From NCBI RefSeq assembly GCF_025809055.1, contig NZ_CP075529.1, positions 2,901,501 through 2,965,500 of the forward strand: a stretch of 64,000 bases of DNA. The letters run 5' to 3'. Below the pieces are notes generated by a model, which saw only the letters and a list, made by a program, of their open reading frames with translations, had not been told where the DNA came from and did no database searches. Position numbers and translations under genes: made by a program. Source of the DNA: Devosia sp. (GTDB lineage: Bacteria; Pseudomonadota; Alphaproteobacteria; Rhizobiales; Devosiaceae). The number at the start of each line of letters is the position of its first letter. Position 1 is the stretch's first letter. Shown piece by piece: positions 53,242-62,224 of this stretch.

Positions 53242-53679
53242 ATGACCATCGCCCAGCCCGGCGACCTCGTGCGCATCAACTATGCCGGCCGCCTCGTTGA
53301 CGGCACTCAGTTCGACAGTTCCGAGGGCCGCGCGCCGCTCGAATTCACCCTTGGCCAGGGCCAGGTGATCAAGGGGCTCGAGCAGCATGTCACCGGCATG
53401 GAAACCGGCCAGAAGAGCACCGTGACCATCCCCGCCGCCGCCGCCTATGGCCCGCGCCGCGACGAGGCCATCCAGACGCTCGACCGGGCCAAGGTGCCCA
53501 ATGGCGTCGATCTCAAGGTCGGCACCCAGCTGCAGGCCCGCACCGCCGATGGCGGCATGTTGCCCATCACCGTGGTGGGCATGGACGAGGCCAGCGTCAC
53601 CGTGGATGCCAACCATCCCCTGGCCGGGCAGGACCTGGTCTTTGACGTCGAGGTGGTCGAGGTCGTCAAGGCCGCCTGA
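53242..53679 (+). CDS. FKBP-type peptidyl-prolyl isomerase (SlyD-like)
   Basis: This 145-residue FKBP has VRINYAGRLVDGTQFDSSEGRAPLEFTLGQGQVIKGLEQHVTGM followed by the insert-in-flap region (VTIPAAAAYGPRRDEAIQT...). This is the SlyD layout of FKBP plus IF chaperone domain. The C-terminal His/Cys metal-binding tail of enterobacterial SlyD is absent. ATG 53242 follows AAAGGACA. Confidence 0.88.
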   Translation: MTIAQPGDLVRINYAGRLVDGTQFDSSEGRAPLEFTLGQGQVIKGLEQHVTGMETGQKSTVTIPAAAAYGPRRDEAIQTLDRAKVPNGVDLKVGTQLQARTADGGMLPITVVGMDEASVTVDANHPLAGQDLVFDVEVVEVVKAA

Positions 53680-53777
53680 CCGCCCAGCCATTATGCCGGT
53701 CCCGGCCGGACTGTCCCTGCGGCGGTCCTGGCTCGGATCGGCCCGGAAAAGGGGTGCCCACCTTTCCCGAAAGTGCT

Positions 53778-54590
53778 TCAGTGCCCGCGCGCCGCGCTGC
53801 GCCGGGCCATCTGCTTTTGAATGAAGCGGATCGAGCGTGTGGGCATGAGTCGCCAGAGCTTCCAGAGCATGCCGGCATCCTTGCCCACCAGGATATGCAG
53901 CCGCCCGGCCTCAATGCCATCGAGAATGATGCGCGCGGCCTCGGGCGCTGGCAGGGTCTGGCTGGCCGCTTCGGGACTATCCGCCATGGCCCGGTCGCCC
54001 GCGCCCGAATTGGCCATGATCTGGGTGCGGATGGCGCCCGGCATGATGACGCTGACGCCCACACGGGTTTCCGCCAGTTCGGCATAGAGCGCCTCGGTGA
54101 GCAGTTTCACCCCGGCCTTGGCGGCTCCATACATGCTCTGGCCCGGAAAGGGCATGAAGCCGCCCATGCTCGCGACATTGGCCAGGTGCGCCTCGGGGCG
54201 CGCCAAAAGTTCGGGCAGGAATGCCTTGGTCATGTTGATCGTGCCCATGAGATTGACCGACACCATGCGGTCGATGGCGGCAAAATCGAGCGCGTTGAAC
54301 GGCACGAACTGCTGGATGATGCCGGCATTGTTGATGAGCCCGTCGACCTGCCCATGGCTGGCCAGAACCTGCCCGGGCAGGGCCATGATCATGTCGCGCT
54401 GGCTGATATCGGCCTGATGAAGGCTGAGCCGGTCGCCCGCCTCCGCCAGCCTGGCGGTCTCCTCCAGCCCCTCAGGACGCAGATCCACCGCGGCCACCCG
54501 CGCGCCGCGCGCCAGAAGCCCCAGGACCAGTTCGCGGCCGATACCGCTGCCGCCGCCGGTCACCACCAGCACCTTGCCGTCAAGTTTCAT
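53778..54590 (-). CDS. Short-chain dehydrogenase/reductase
   Basis: This 270-residue classical SDR has the cofactor motif TGGGSGIG, NNAG (LINNAGIIQQ), a catalytic Ser in ASMGGF and YxxxK (MYGAAKAG). The C-terminus has a longish basic extension (MPTRSIRFIQKQMARRSAARGH). It diverges from a TetR regulator, and the palindrome between them suggests the regulator controls it. Substrate unknown. Confidence 0.88.
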   Translation of the reverse strand: MKLDGKVLVVTGGGSGIGRELVLGLLARGARVAAVDLRPEGLEETARLAEAGDRLSLHQADISQRDMIMALPGQVLASHGQVDGLINNAGIIQQFVPFNALDFAAIDRMVSVNLMGTINMTKAFLPELLARPEAHLANVASMGGFMPFPGQSMYGAAKAGVKLLTEALYAELAETRVGVSVIMPGAIRTQIMANSGAGDRAMADSPEAASQTLPAPEAARIILDGIEAGRLHILVGKDAGMLWKLWRLMPTRSIRFIQKQMARRSAARGH

Positions 54591-54637
54591 CTCATGTCTC
54601 CACGGCCCCGGAACCGGCGGCCATCATGACCTTAATT

Positions 54638-54656
54638 TGGCAACACATTGTTGCCA
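54638..54656. promoter_or_regulatory. Palindromic operator between SDR and TetR genes
   Basis: TGGCAACA-CAT-TGTTGCCA is a perfect 8-bp inverted repeat with a 3-base spacer, in the divergent promoter region. It is typical of TetR-family operators. Confidence 0.7.
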
Positions 54657-54724
54657 TTTCAAGTGTGGACATGCGAGCGCTCCTGCAGCAGGGTTTGCCC
54701 AGTCCAAAAGCGGGGAAAAGGTGC

Positions 54725-55315
54725 ATGGCAGACGAGGCGGTACAACGGCGGACCCGCAACCTGCAGTCCGGCCCCCGCAGCCGCGCGGTGATCGAAGCCG
54801 TGCGGGCCGCCGTGGCCGCCGAACTCGATCGCCTCGGCTTTGCCGGCATGACCATGGATGGGGTGGCGCGCACCGCCGGCATCAATCGCACCACGCTCTA
54901 CCGGCGCTGGCCCACCAAGGTGGCGCTGCTGGCCGAACTGCTCGAAGCCGAGATCGACAGGCTTGAACATGCAGAACTGCCCGAAGGCCTCGATCCGGCC
55001 CTGCGCGAGGTGGTGGCGGGGCTGGCCGAAAACCTGTCACGGCGCGAAGGGGTTGCCCTGGCGCGTGCCTTCACCGCGCCCGAGCCGGAATTGCGCGGCC
55101 TGGCCGAAACGGCCCGCCTCCGCGCCCTGATGCGCCTGCGCGTGCCCTTTGCCCGCGCCCGCGCCAATGGCGAAATCGCTGCCGATGCCGATATCGACAT
55201 GCTGGCGCACATGCTCTTTTCAGGTGCCGTCCTCTGGGCCCTGGATGCACCTCTCGATGGTGCGGCCCAGCAGCGCCTGGTGACCCTGGCCCTGCGCGCC
55301 GCTGGACAGGCCTAG
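54725..55315 (+). CDS. TetR family transcriptional regulator (divergent from SDR)
   Basis: This 196-residue regulator has the N-terminal HTH (ELDRLGFAGMTMDGVARTAGINRTTLYRRWPTKVALL), with R-R-W-P-T-K typical of TetR proteins. The ligand domain is variable. ATG 54725 follows AAAAGG; the longer in-frame start at 54626 runs through the operator and is rejected. It overlaps the end of tag by 4 bases (convergent). Confidence 0.87.
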   Translation: MADEAVQRRTRNLQSGPRSRAVIEAVRAAVAAELDRLGFAGMTMDGVARTAGINRTTLYRRWPTKVALLAELLEAEIDRLEHAELPEGLDPALREVVAGLAENLSRREGVALARAFTAPEPELRGLAETARLRALMRLRVPFARARANGEIAADADIDMLAHMLFSGAVLWALDAPLDGAAQQRLVTLALRAAGQA

Positions 55316-55914
55316 CGGCCCGGCACGGCAAAGCCGGCGCGCTGCCGGCTGGCCTCGTCGCGGCAATGGCAGCCTTCGGCGTGGTCGTTGACCAGGCCCA
55401 TGGCCTGCATGAAGGCAAAGACCGTGGTTGGGCCGACAAATTTCCAGCCCCGCTTCTTGAGCGCCTTGGAGAGGGCAATGGATTCGGCCGAGGTGGTCTG
55501 GCTCTGCGGCGGCGCCGGGGTCTTGGCCTCATAGCGCCAGACAAAGGCGGCGATGGAGCCGGCCTCTGCGATGAGCTCGCGCGCCCGCCCGGCATTGTTG
55601 ATGGCCGCCTCGATCTTGCCGCGATGGCGCACGATCCCCTTGTCGGCCAGGAGCCGCTCGACATCCTGCGCGGTAAAGCGGGCGACCGTTTCGATATCGA
55701 AGCCGGCAAAGGCCGCCCGGAACGCTTCGCGCTTGTTGAGGATGGTGCGCCAGCTCAGCCCTGACTGAAATCCCTCAAGGCACAGTTTTTCGAACAGGCG
55801 GGTGTCATCGCCAACCGGAAAGCCCCATTCGTTATCGTGATAGGGCCCGAATTCCGGCGCCCCCCCGGCCCAGCCGCAACGCAACTTGCTATCCGAACCT
55901 TCGTGCAGGGTCAT
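55312..55914 (-). CDS. tag: DNA-3-methyladenine glycosylase I
   Basis: This 200-residue base-excision glycosylase has the Tag family pattern LRCGWAG (Cys ligand), YHDNEWG (His ligand), FQSGLSWRTILNKREAFR and the C-terminal zinc ligands in EGCHCRD. It removes 3-methyladenine. Its ATG overlaps the YciI stop (ATGA), so it belongs to a tetR-yciI-tag transcription unit. Confidence 0.93.
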   Translation of the reverse strand: MTLHEGSDSKLRCGWAGGAPEFGPYHDNEWGFPVGDDTRLFEKLCLEGFQSGLSWRTILNKREAFRAAFAGFDIETVARFTAQDVERLLADKGIVRHRGKIEAAINNAGRARELIAEAGSIAAFVWRYEAKTPAPPQSQTTSAESIALSKALKKRGWKFVGPTTVFAFMQAMGLVNDHAEGCHCRDEASRQRAGFAVPGR

Positions 55915-56216
55915 GGGGCGCTGGCCTCCGGTGTCTCGAGAAGAAATTCCAATCCGGACCGGGTGCGCGCCGGCGCCAGTTCGATGATTTCGGGCGTGAC
56001 GACGCCGAAGCTGACAAAGGGGTCCCCGGCGACCAGCTGGTCCACCGCCGCACGGTCGAGGCCACGGGCGAGCACGGCGCCACCCCCGGCGCTGAGGCTG
56101 TCCCAGAGCACGAATTTGCCATCGGCCAATCCCCGTTCGAGCCAGGCCTTGTGGCCCTCCAGATGCTGCCCCGCCGCCGCACGATTGCCGGCCGGCCTCA
56201 ACAGAATTATATACAC
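55911..56216 (-). CDS. YciI family protein
   Basis: This 101-residue protein has the dimeric alpha-beta barrel fold: VYIILLRPAG at the start, HKAWLERGLADGKFVLWDSLS and DPFVSFGVVTPEIIELAPAR. The GTG at 56216 is preferred since YciI proteins begin with this strand and GGAGG lies upstream; an ATG at 56243 would overlap tetR by 37 bases. Function unknown. Confidence 0.8.
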   Translation of the reverse strand: MYIILLRPAGNRAAAGQHLEGHKAWLERGLADGKFVLWDSLSAGGGAVLARGLDRAAVDQLVAGDPFVSFGVVTPEIIELAPARTRSGLEFLLETPEASAP

Positions 56217-56824
56217 GTCCGGTTGTCCTCCCCGATTTGGCATGACGGCTCGCCACTGACGGCCCCGTCGATCCAGCGTTCCATTGCCGCCATCTCGCGC
56301 GCGAGCAGCGCCTTGTCACGATAGGCGGTGAACAGCGTCGCCACGCCCTGACTGCGCATCAGCAGGTGCAGCGCCAGGGCCTCGGCGTCTTCAGCGCGGC
56401 CAAGGGCGCTGAACTGGCTGGCAAGCCAGTCGCGAAACAGGCTGAACACCGCCACGGCATCCTCGCGGGACTCGTGCATCAGCTTGGCCAGCTCGGTCGC
56501 CAGCGAGCCGACCGGGCAGCCATGGAGCATGATCTGCTCGCCATTGTCGGACAGGATGCGCACGAAGGCCGAGAGCCGGTCCCTGGCGGCCGGATGCGCG
56601 TGATCCCAGGCCGCCAGCAGCGCCCTCGTGCTGTCCTGCCGGTGCGCGATCACCGCCCGCAGGATCTCGTCCTTGCTCTTGAAATGATAATAGAAATTGC
56701 CGCGCGAGATGTGAACCGAGCTGGCGATATCGGCAAAGGAGGTATGGGCGAAACCGGCCTCGTAGAACAGCCGGTCCGCCGCCCCGACGATTTCCCTGCG
56801 CGTCTGCGGTCCCCGCATCCTCAT
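56207..56824 (-). CDS. TetR/AcrR family transcriptional regulator
   Basis: This 205-residue regulator has the HTH FYEAGFAHTSFADIASSVHISRGNFYYHFKSKDEIL (RGNFYYHFKSK is the recognition signature). The ligand domain has Cys in LHGCPVGSLATELA, a pattern of the NemR/AcrR-like group that includes cysteine-sensing repressors. It heads the tetR-yciI-tag unit. A TTGAC/GTCAA repeat sits upstream. Confidence 0.88.
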   Translation of the reverse strand: MRMRGPQTRREIVGAADRLFYEAGFAHTSFADIASSVHISRGNFYYHFKSKDEILRAVIAHRQDSTRALLAAWDHAHPAARDRLSAFVRILSDNGEQIMLHGCPVGSLATELAKLMHESREDAVAVFSLFRDWLASQFSALGRAEDAEALALHLLMRSQGVATLFTAYRDKALLAREMAAMERWIDGAVSGEPSCQIGEDNRTCI

Positions 56825-56890
56825 GTCCCGTCATTCGATCCCGCCAGGCGTCAAGGGCCCGGCGACGCTTGCGATGATGAATTAGGACAG

Positions 56891-56907
56891 TTGACCTAAA
56901 AAGTCAA
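56891..56907. promoter_or_regulatory. Putative TetR operator
   Basis: TTGAC-CTAAAAA-GTCAA lies about 70 bases upstream of the tetR start (56824) and is a typical autoregulatory site. On the minus strand TTGAC could also serve as a -35 element. Confidence 0.5.
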
Positions 56908-57025
56908 TGCAAGTGCATGGCGCTGGAATCGCGCGATCGGCGCCCGCATTTGAGCGGTTGCGTAACGGCTGACCATGCACTAGTTTGCCGCCCGTTCCGT
57001 CGGGTCCAGAACCCGATTCCGGCCT

Positions 57026-57102
<77 letters not shown>

Positions 57103-57632
57103 ACAAAATCAAGGACTTAGCAGGTTCTTGAAATTGGCCGAAAAAGAAAACTCACCAATGTGCTCGGCCTGAACAGCAGGCTTGGAATCGGTTGTGGGCG
57201 GGAGTCCCTGGCAAGGATTCGTCAAAAAGCCGCGCCCCTCACGGAGGGGCTCTCGACTGTTAATCGAACGGCTAATTCGGAGTCGACACCGGATTGTCGG
57301 CTTCTAGGTTTGAAGCAACCAGAGTTCCCTTTCCAGGCAACCCATCACAGGTAGGCTCCTCTACAACCGTCGCGGCCATCTTCTGCTACTGTGGTCCCGT
57401 CCAGAAAGAGGGACCAGAAGCGCGCCAGAACCTTACAGCCGTAATTTCGGCTCCTGGCTCCATTCTGCACGGGCGTACCCCGGATTGTTCTGGGCTATTG
57501 GGGGAGAGAACACCTTACTACGATCTCATAAACCGACACGCCCACGGCTGCACACATCTTGACAGGCGTGTTATGTCTCACTTTGGGGTGAACGAGTCGC
57601 CCCTCTAATGTGACTAGAACGAGTTTGGTTTT
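57103..57632. other. Noncoding entry to the island
   Basis: About 530 bases between tRNA-Arg and the methyltransferase gene, of more mixed composition than the core. Short open frames have no ribosome site or family resemblance. I found no copy of the tRNA 3' end at the far side of the island (near 62108-62230), so att sites are not evident. Confidence 0.4.
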
Positions 57633-58619
57633 ATGAAGTGCGGGGCATTATTTTCAGGCATCGGCGGATTTTGCCTTGGTTTTGAAGAAGCTGGGTTCGA
57701 AACAGCTTGGGCCGTTGAGTTGGATAACCCGGCGGCCGAGACCTATCGAAGGAACCTTCCACACGTCCGCCTGCTGAACAAGAGCGTGAAAGACGTAACT
57801 GTCAGTGGAGATAGCCTGGAGCCCGTTGATGTTCTGCATGCCGGCTTTCCTTGCCAAAGTTTTTCTCAGGCGGGAGAAAAGCGGGGGTTCGAGGACGATC
57901 GAGGCAAGCTGTTCTACGAGATACTCCGCTTAGTGCGAGAGTTCGGTCCGAATAAGCCGAAGGTACTGGTGTTGGAAAACGCTCCTTTCCTACGATATGG
58001 CGAGGGTGGCGCATGGTTCCTCGAACTGCAACGCGCGATTCAGAAAGAAGGGTATTGGTTTCGGCCGAGCAACAGTCAGGAACTAAGCGCCTTTGATCTT
58101 ACACATCTTCCGCAACAGCGTGTGCGGTTGTTTATGGTAGCGCTATCAATCGACCACTTCTCCAGTGGTCGATTTGAGTTCCCCTCGCAGGCGTCCACAG
58201 AACCAAAGAATCTACGCAATTACATAGATTACGATGCGTCAGTTGATTCGGAATATTATCTGAATAATGAGAACAGATATTATAAGATGATAACCGATGC
58301 AATCACCGACCGAGAGTGCCTTTACCAGCTCCGCAAGTATGAAGTTAGAGCAAAAGAACCGGGTGTCTGCCCAACACTGACAGCAAACATGGGTCTCGGT
58401 GGGCACAATGTTCCCTTTATCATGAATGGAAAGGGGTTGCGAAAACTCACTGAGCAGGAGTGTCTTCGTCTGCAAGGATTTCCTGAAGGCTTTCAGTTTC
58501 CAGACAGTGTTCCCCGCGCAAAGCGGTATACCCAGGTCGGAAACGCTATTGCCGTCCCTGTGGCGAAGCTGCTAGCGGAACATGTTAGGGACAGGCTTAG
58601 TGAGGGGGGCATGGCTTGA
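57633..58619 (+). CDS. C5-cytosine DNA methyltransferase
   Basis: The 328-residue enzyme has all key motifs: motif I LFSGIGGFCLGFEEAG, motif IV with catalytic Cys74 (HAGFPCQSFSQAGEKRGF), motif VI (LVLENAP), motif VIII QQRVRLF and motif X TQVGNAIAVPVAKLL. It methylates cytosine at C5 in an unknown target. The target-recognition region (about 185-260) is short. A/T-rich codons and Arg AGA/CGA use differ from the neighbours. It overlaps the next gene by 4 bases (TTGA). Confidence 0.93.
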   Translation: MKCGALFSGIGGFCLGFEEAGFETAWAVELDNPAAETYRRNLPHVRLLNKSVKDVTVSGDSLEPVDVLHAGFPCQSFSQAGEKRGFEDDRGKLFYEILRLVREFGPNKPKVLVLENAPFLRYGEGGAWFLELQRAIQKEGYWFRPSNSQELSAFDLTHLPQQRVRLFMVALSIDHFSSGRFEFPSQASTEPKNLRNYIDYDASVDSEYYLNNENRYYKMITDAITDRECLYQLRKYEVRAKEPGVCPTLTANMGLGGHNVPFIMNGKGLRKLTEQECLRLQGFPEGFQFPDSVPRAKRYTQVGNAIAVPVAKLLAEHVRDRLSEGGMA

Positions 58620-60535
58620 CTGTGTACGGTTTCGAATTTCCGTTGGACTACGCCGGTCAGTGGGACGGCTTCAACGATCCGGCGATGGAGCACTTCACCG
58701 GAAACCCGTTTCAGCACCTTGGTAGGGAGGTGCCACAGAACACACTAGATGCAATACTGTCTCATCCTGCTAAATTGCGTATCAAGCTGGTGCAAGTTCC
58801 CGTTTCGGACATTCCCGACGTGGAAGGACTAAGAGACGTCGTTCAGCGTTGTGTAATATCTGCGGCCAAAGACGATGGCGATAAGTCGTCCAAGTTCTTT
58901 GCTGAGGCCGAACGACTTCTATCTCGCCCAGAGATTACCGTTCTGCAGATTGAGGACTATAATACAGCCGGCGTAGCTGGCCCCTGTGAAAATGGCTATC
59001 CTTTCTTTGCCCTGCTCAAAGCAACAGGACAGAGCAAGAAGAGCGAGACTTCTACTGGCTCATACGGCATCGGAAAGTTCGCACCGTTCACCGTATCAGC
59101 ATTGCGGACGGTCTTTGTCTCTACCGTTTGGCAAGACAGTTCTGAAAAGCAGCACCACTACGTTCAGGGTAAGTCGGTGCTGATGTCGCATTTGGACGAT
59201 GCAGGTAAAACCCGTCGAGGCACCGGCTTCTGGGGCGTTAGGGACGGTTGCATGCCAGTCGAAGGGCACTTGCCGAAGGTTCCGGCCTGGCTCCGCCGGA
59301 CCAACAATGAACGAGGGACTACGATCAGCATCCTCGGTTTTGTGCCCTCTAAGGGATGGCAGGGGGTTCTTGCTGCCAACGTCGTAGAAAACTTCTTCGG
59401 CGCGATAGCAGCTGGGGAGTTGGAGGTTGAAATTGGCGAGACCGAGGCCATTACCGCAGCCACGCTACCCAGCAGATTTTCCAGCGCAAGCGTCATTGAC
59501 TCGATAAGCGATCAGGAGGGGGAGCCCGAGCGATTTCAGAACGCGAGCAGCTACCTAGCCGCTCTGTCGGACGGCGGTGAGGTGATAACCTGTGAAACCG
59601 AGAACTTGCATCTTGGCCGTTGCGAGTTGCGCATCCTGGTTGGCGAGAACCTCCCGAAACGCGTAGCTGTGCTACGCAATGGCATGATGATTACCGAGAG
59701 CATGCAGGGTCTGAAGCGATTCGGCGACTTCAAGGAGTTCGTGGGGGTGTTGGAGTGCAAGAGCACCAAAGGGCTTGCTCTCCTGCGTGGAATGGAGCCG
59801 CCAAGACATGACGCTTTCGAACCCGATCGCCTACCTCCTGACAAGCGGCAACAGGGACGGACGGCACTTCGTGAACTCTCAAAATGGGTACGTGAGATGC
59901 TACAACGGCATGCTCAAGACCCGGTCTCTGAGGTAACCAATATCGACGAGCTCGCCGACTTCTTTGCGGACGAAGCCGAAGAAGGCTCTGGCAAGAAGAA
60001 GGACGAAAACCCGGCGGGAACCGTAATTGTGCGGGCGCGAGCCGTGAAAGCCAAGCAGCCAAGACTAATGGCTGTCGCAGTTGGTGGTGCCGAGGTCGAA
60101 GACGATTCCGAGACAGATGAGGGCCAAGATTCTCAGGGAGACGGACCGGGATTGGGGGGCGGCGATGGGGGCAGTGAAGGCGGGGGCAAGAATGATGCTG
60201 ACGGCGGCGATAGTAGTTCGACGGGTGGTGCTAAGACCAACGGTCCAGCGCAGAGTGCCATTCTCGGCCTTAGGGATGTCAGGGCGGTAGTTCTGAGCCC
60301 GACGAGGCGGCGCATCGCTTTCACGTCACCGGAGACGGGTATCTTCAAGTTGCAGTTGCAGGACTCGGGTGCTGACAGCAATCATCCGCTGACCATTGTC
60401 TCGTCATCACAGGGCACCGTGAAGGCGGGCCGTGTAGAGTACCTGGGGGTGCTAGCCAACTCACGTTGCACTATCGAGGTTGAGTTGGCTTCCCCATTCG
60501 AAGGGACAGTGCGGGTGGTCGCCGATGCAGTTTGA
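58616..60535 (+). CDS. GHKL/MutL-type ATPase with acidic-glycine linker
   Basis: The 639-residue protein has an N-terminal Bergerat-fold ATPase: N-box REVPQNTLDA (37-46), then IEDYNTAG (112-119) as the G1-like box and GSYGIGKFAPF (148-158) as the G2 box with the ATP-lid Lys. A middle transducer-like region runs to about 490, followed by an Asp/Glu/Gly/Ser-rich linker (about 494-543) and a beta-rich C-terminal domain. This shape recurs beside modification enzymes and nucleases in defence islands. The TTG start overlaps the dcm stop; GTG 58622 is an alternative. Function inferred only. Confidence 0.8.
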   Translation: MTVYGFEFPLDYAGQWDGFNDPAMEHFTGNPFQHLGREVPQNTLDAILSHPAKLRIKLVQVPVSDIPDVEGLRDVVQRCVISAAKDDGDKSSKFFAEAERLLSRPEITVLQIEDYNTAGVAGPCENGYPFFALLKATGQSKKSETSTGSYGIGKFAPFTVSALRTVFVSTVWQDSSEKQHHYVQGKSVLMSHLDDAGKTRRGTGFWGVRDGCMPVEGHLPKVPAWLRRTNNERGTTISILGFVPSKGWQGVLAANVVENFFGAIAAGELEVEIGETEAITAATLPSRFSSASVIDSISDQEGEPERFQNASSYLAALSDGGEVITCETENLHLGRCELRILVGENLPKRVAVLRNGMMITESMQGLKRFGDFKEFVGVLECKSTKGLALLRGMEPPRHDAFEPDRLPPDKRQQGRTALRELSKWVREMLQRHAQDPVSEVTNIDELADFFADEAEEGSGKKKDENPAGTVIVRARAVKAKQPRLMAVAVGGAEVEDDSETDEGQDSQGDGPGLGGGDGGSEGGGKNDADGGDSSSTGGAKTNGPAQSAILGLRDVRAVVLSPTRRRIAFTSPETGIFKLQLQDSGADSNHPLTIVSSSQGTVKAGRVEYLGVLANSRCTIEVELASPFEGTVRVVADAV

Positions 60536-61361
60536 TAGCCTAAGAGCGTTCCCATATCCGGTGCTTCGTCCCGGCGTGGACGACTACACCGATGGCGACA
60601 TTCAGGCGACCATCGATTTTTCTCAGTCCATCGACGGTCTCGAAATCCAAGTGGAGGTTTCGTTCGTCGTGAGCGTGCCCCAGATTGTCGAGCTAATCAC
60701 GGCCGGCAATGCGGAGTATGCCGTCGTCTTTGCCTGTCGTGACACATACTTTCGGCAGGCGATACGTAGCCAGGTATCCCACTTTACTCACAACTTCCCG
60801 AGTGGCTCGCTACGGGGCGAAGTGCTGATCTACCCCTACGTATTGGCAACATCACCGATTGAAGGTTTCGTATGCAATTGGATAAACCCCGAATTCGGAG
60901 AAGGTCCATTCAATTTTGATAAGGGCGCGGCGCTTGCTGTCGATCAACCCCAATCTGTCTACATTGACCGAGACTCTTTCAAACCGATCAGCTCTGTCTT
61001 CAACTTAGTTAAAAATGACAATCTACAGTACGGTGAGTGGCGTGTTGAGGCAGGGCAGGAGAAGGTCCTGATCTCTGTCCACCCCGCCCTGAAAGAGCGC
61101 CTTGACCTCGCCAGAAACGACAACAAAAATAAGGCTATACTTCTAAATTCAATCTATTTTGGGGCCGTTATGCAGTGCATCGCATATCTTAAAAGAGGCG
61201 ACGGTGCATACGATGAATTTCGGTGGGCCAACATATTTCGAATAAGATGCGAAGAGTTAGCAATTGATCTGTCCAAGCATGATGAGTTCTATATTGCCCA
61301 ACAACTCATGAAGTCACCGTTCCGCGTGATCGATGGCTACTTTTTTGGCGAGTCGGAATGA
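60525..61361 (+). CDS. Unrecognised protein in the defence-like operon
   Basis: The 278-residue protein starts at ATG 60525 (MQFDSLRAFPYPVLRP) and overlaps the ATPase by 11 bases. It opens LRPGVDDYTDGDIQATIDF, followed by a beta-rich region, ACRDTYFRQAIRSQ, a stretch with aromatic/Pro residues (EVLIYPYVLATSPIEGFVCNW) and FDKGAALAVDQ. A helical C-terminus completes it. I see no nuclease motif, membrane segment or known domain. It may be the specificity or effector subunit, but that is position-based inference. Confidence 0.7.
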   Translation: MQFDSLRAFPYPVLRPGVDDYTDGDIQATIDFSQSIDGLEIQVEVSFVVSVPQIVELITAGNAEYAVVFACRDTYFRQAIRSQVSHFTHNFPSGSLRGEVLIYPYVLATSPIEGFVCNWINPEFGEGPFNFDKGAALAVDQPQSVYIDRDSFKPISSVFNLVKNDNLQYGEWRVEAGQEKVLISVHPALKERLDLARNDNKNKAILLNSIYFGAVMQCIAYLKRGDGAYDEFRWANIFRIRCEELAIDLSKHDEFYIAQQLMKSPFRVIDGYFFGESE

Positions 61362-62107
61362 AGACGCGATTCTTACGGTCTGCCGCACTTGAAGACCTTC
61401 GGGCACAGGTGTCCATCAACCTGCCTCTTTATCGAACTGGGGCGTTCGATGCTCTGTCGCTCGACGCGTCGCTTTGGTTTGAACACACAACGGAAGTTGA
61501 TGAGCAACGACTGCAGGAGATAAGACTCCCCAATGGGCCGGATATGTACGAGACCGACAATTGTCTCGTGATCTACGATGCATTCGCCAAGCTCAGTCCT
61601 TACGAAGCCAGAGACGAGCGACTCTGGACTTACTACTCGCACACCCACCTCTTAGAATACGCTCGAATGCGTTGGCCATTGCCTGCAGATGATGCCGTGG
61701 CAGTGGGCCATGTTCTTCGCCACTTCTTTGCTAGGGACAAACGCCAGCTTGAACGAGACAATGCAATCTCGCGATTGTGGTGGATGGCGCATCTGTGCGT
61801 TCGAGTGCCTGAACTATCCCGCGAAGAGGCTCTTGCCGCTTTCCTCTTTAAGACGGATGTCCGAGCCAACTTGATTGAACGGCCTACCACTTCGCAGTCC
61901 ACCGAATTGTTCGGCGCAGTGTTGCGAAAATTAATCAGCTCCTACCAAGGAGAGAAACGGCTGTTCGAGAGACGAACGTTCCGGCGACTGATGTCGGAGA
62001 TAAACTCCGTGGGTGGCTTCAAACTGATAGATTGTATGGACGCCGACCAGTCAGATGCTTTGGTCAGCGAACTCGTTCGAGACAAGCTCAGCCTTGAAAC
62101 GATCTAA
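61358..62107 (+). CDS. DUF6339-like protein
   Basis: The 249-residue mainly helical protein opens MKTRFLRSAALEDLRAQVSINLPLYRTGAFD, like DUF6339 proteins (attribution from memory). Other features are LWTYYSHTHLLEYARMRWP, NAISRLWWMAHLCVRV and a C-terminal VSELVRDKLS. It overlaps the previous gene as ATGA and ends the four-gene operon. A structural or effector role is unknown. Confidence 0.65.
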   Translation: MKTRFLRSAALEDLRAQVSINLPLYRTGAFDALSLDASLWFEHTTEVDEQRLQEIRLPNGPDMYETDNCLVIYDAFAKLSPYEARDERLWTYYSHTHLLEYARMRWPLPADDAVAVGHVLRHFFARDKRQLERDNAISRLWWMAHLCVRVPELSREEALAAFLFKTDVRANLIERPTTSQSTELFGAVLRKLISSYQGEKRLFERRTFRRLMSEINSVGGFKLIDCMDADQSDALVSELVRDKLSLETI

Positions 62108-62224
62108 TTACCGTATACGACAGCTCCAGAGGTGGCTTAGCCACTATAAAAAGTCCCATCGGATGCCCAGGTTAGAGGCACGCTCTTCTAAACAGGTACC
62201 GATCTTACATCGACTTCGGCTGAC

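Noticed and set aside
57294..57608. 104-residue frame between tRNA-Arg and the methyltransferase gene
   Set aside because: No clear ribosome site or recognisable domain; possible but not supportable as a controller protein.
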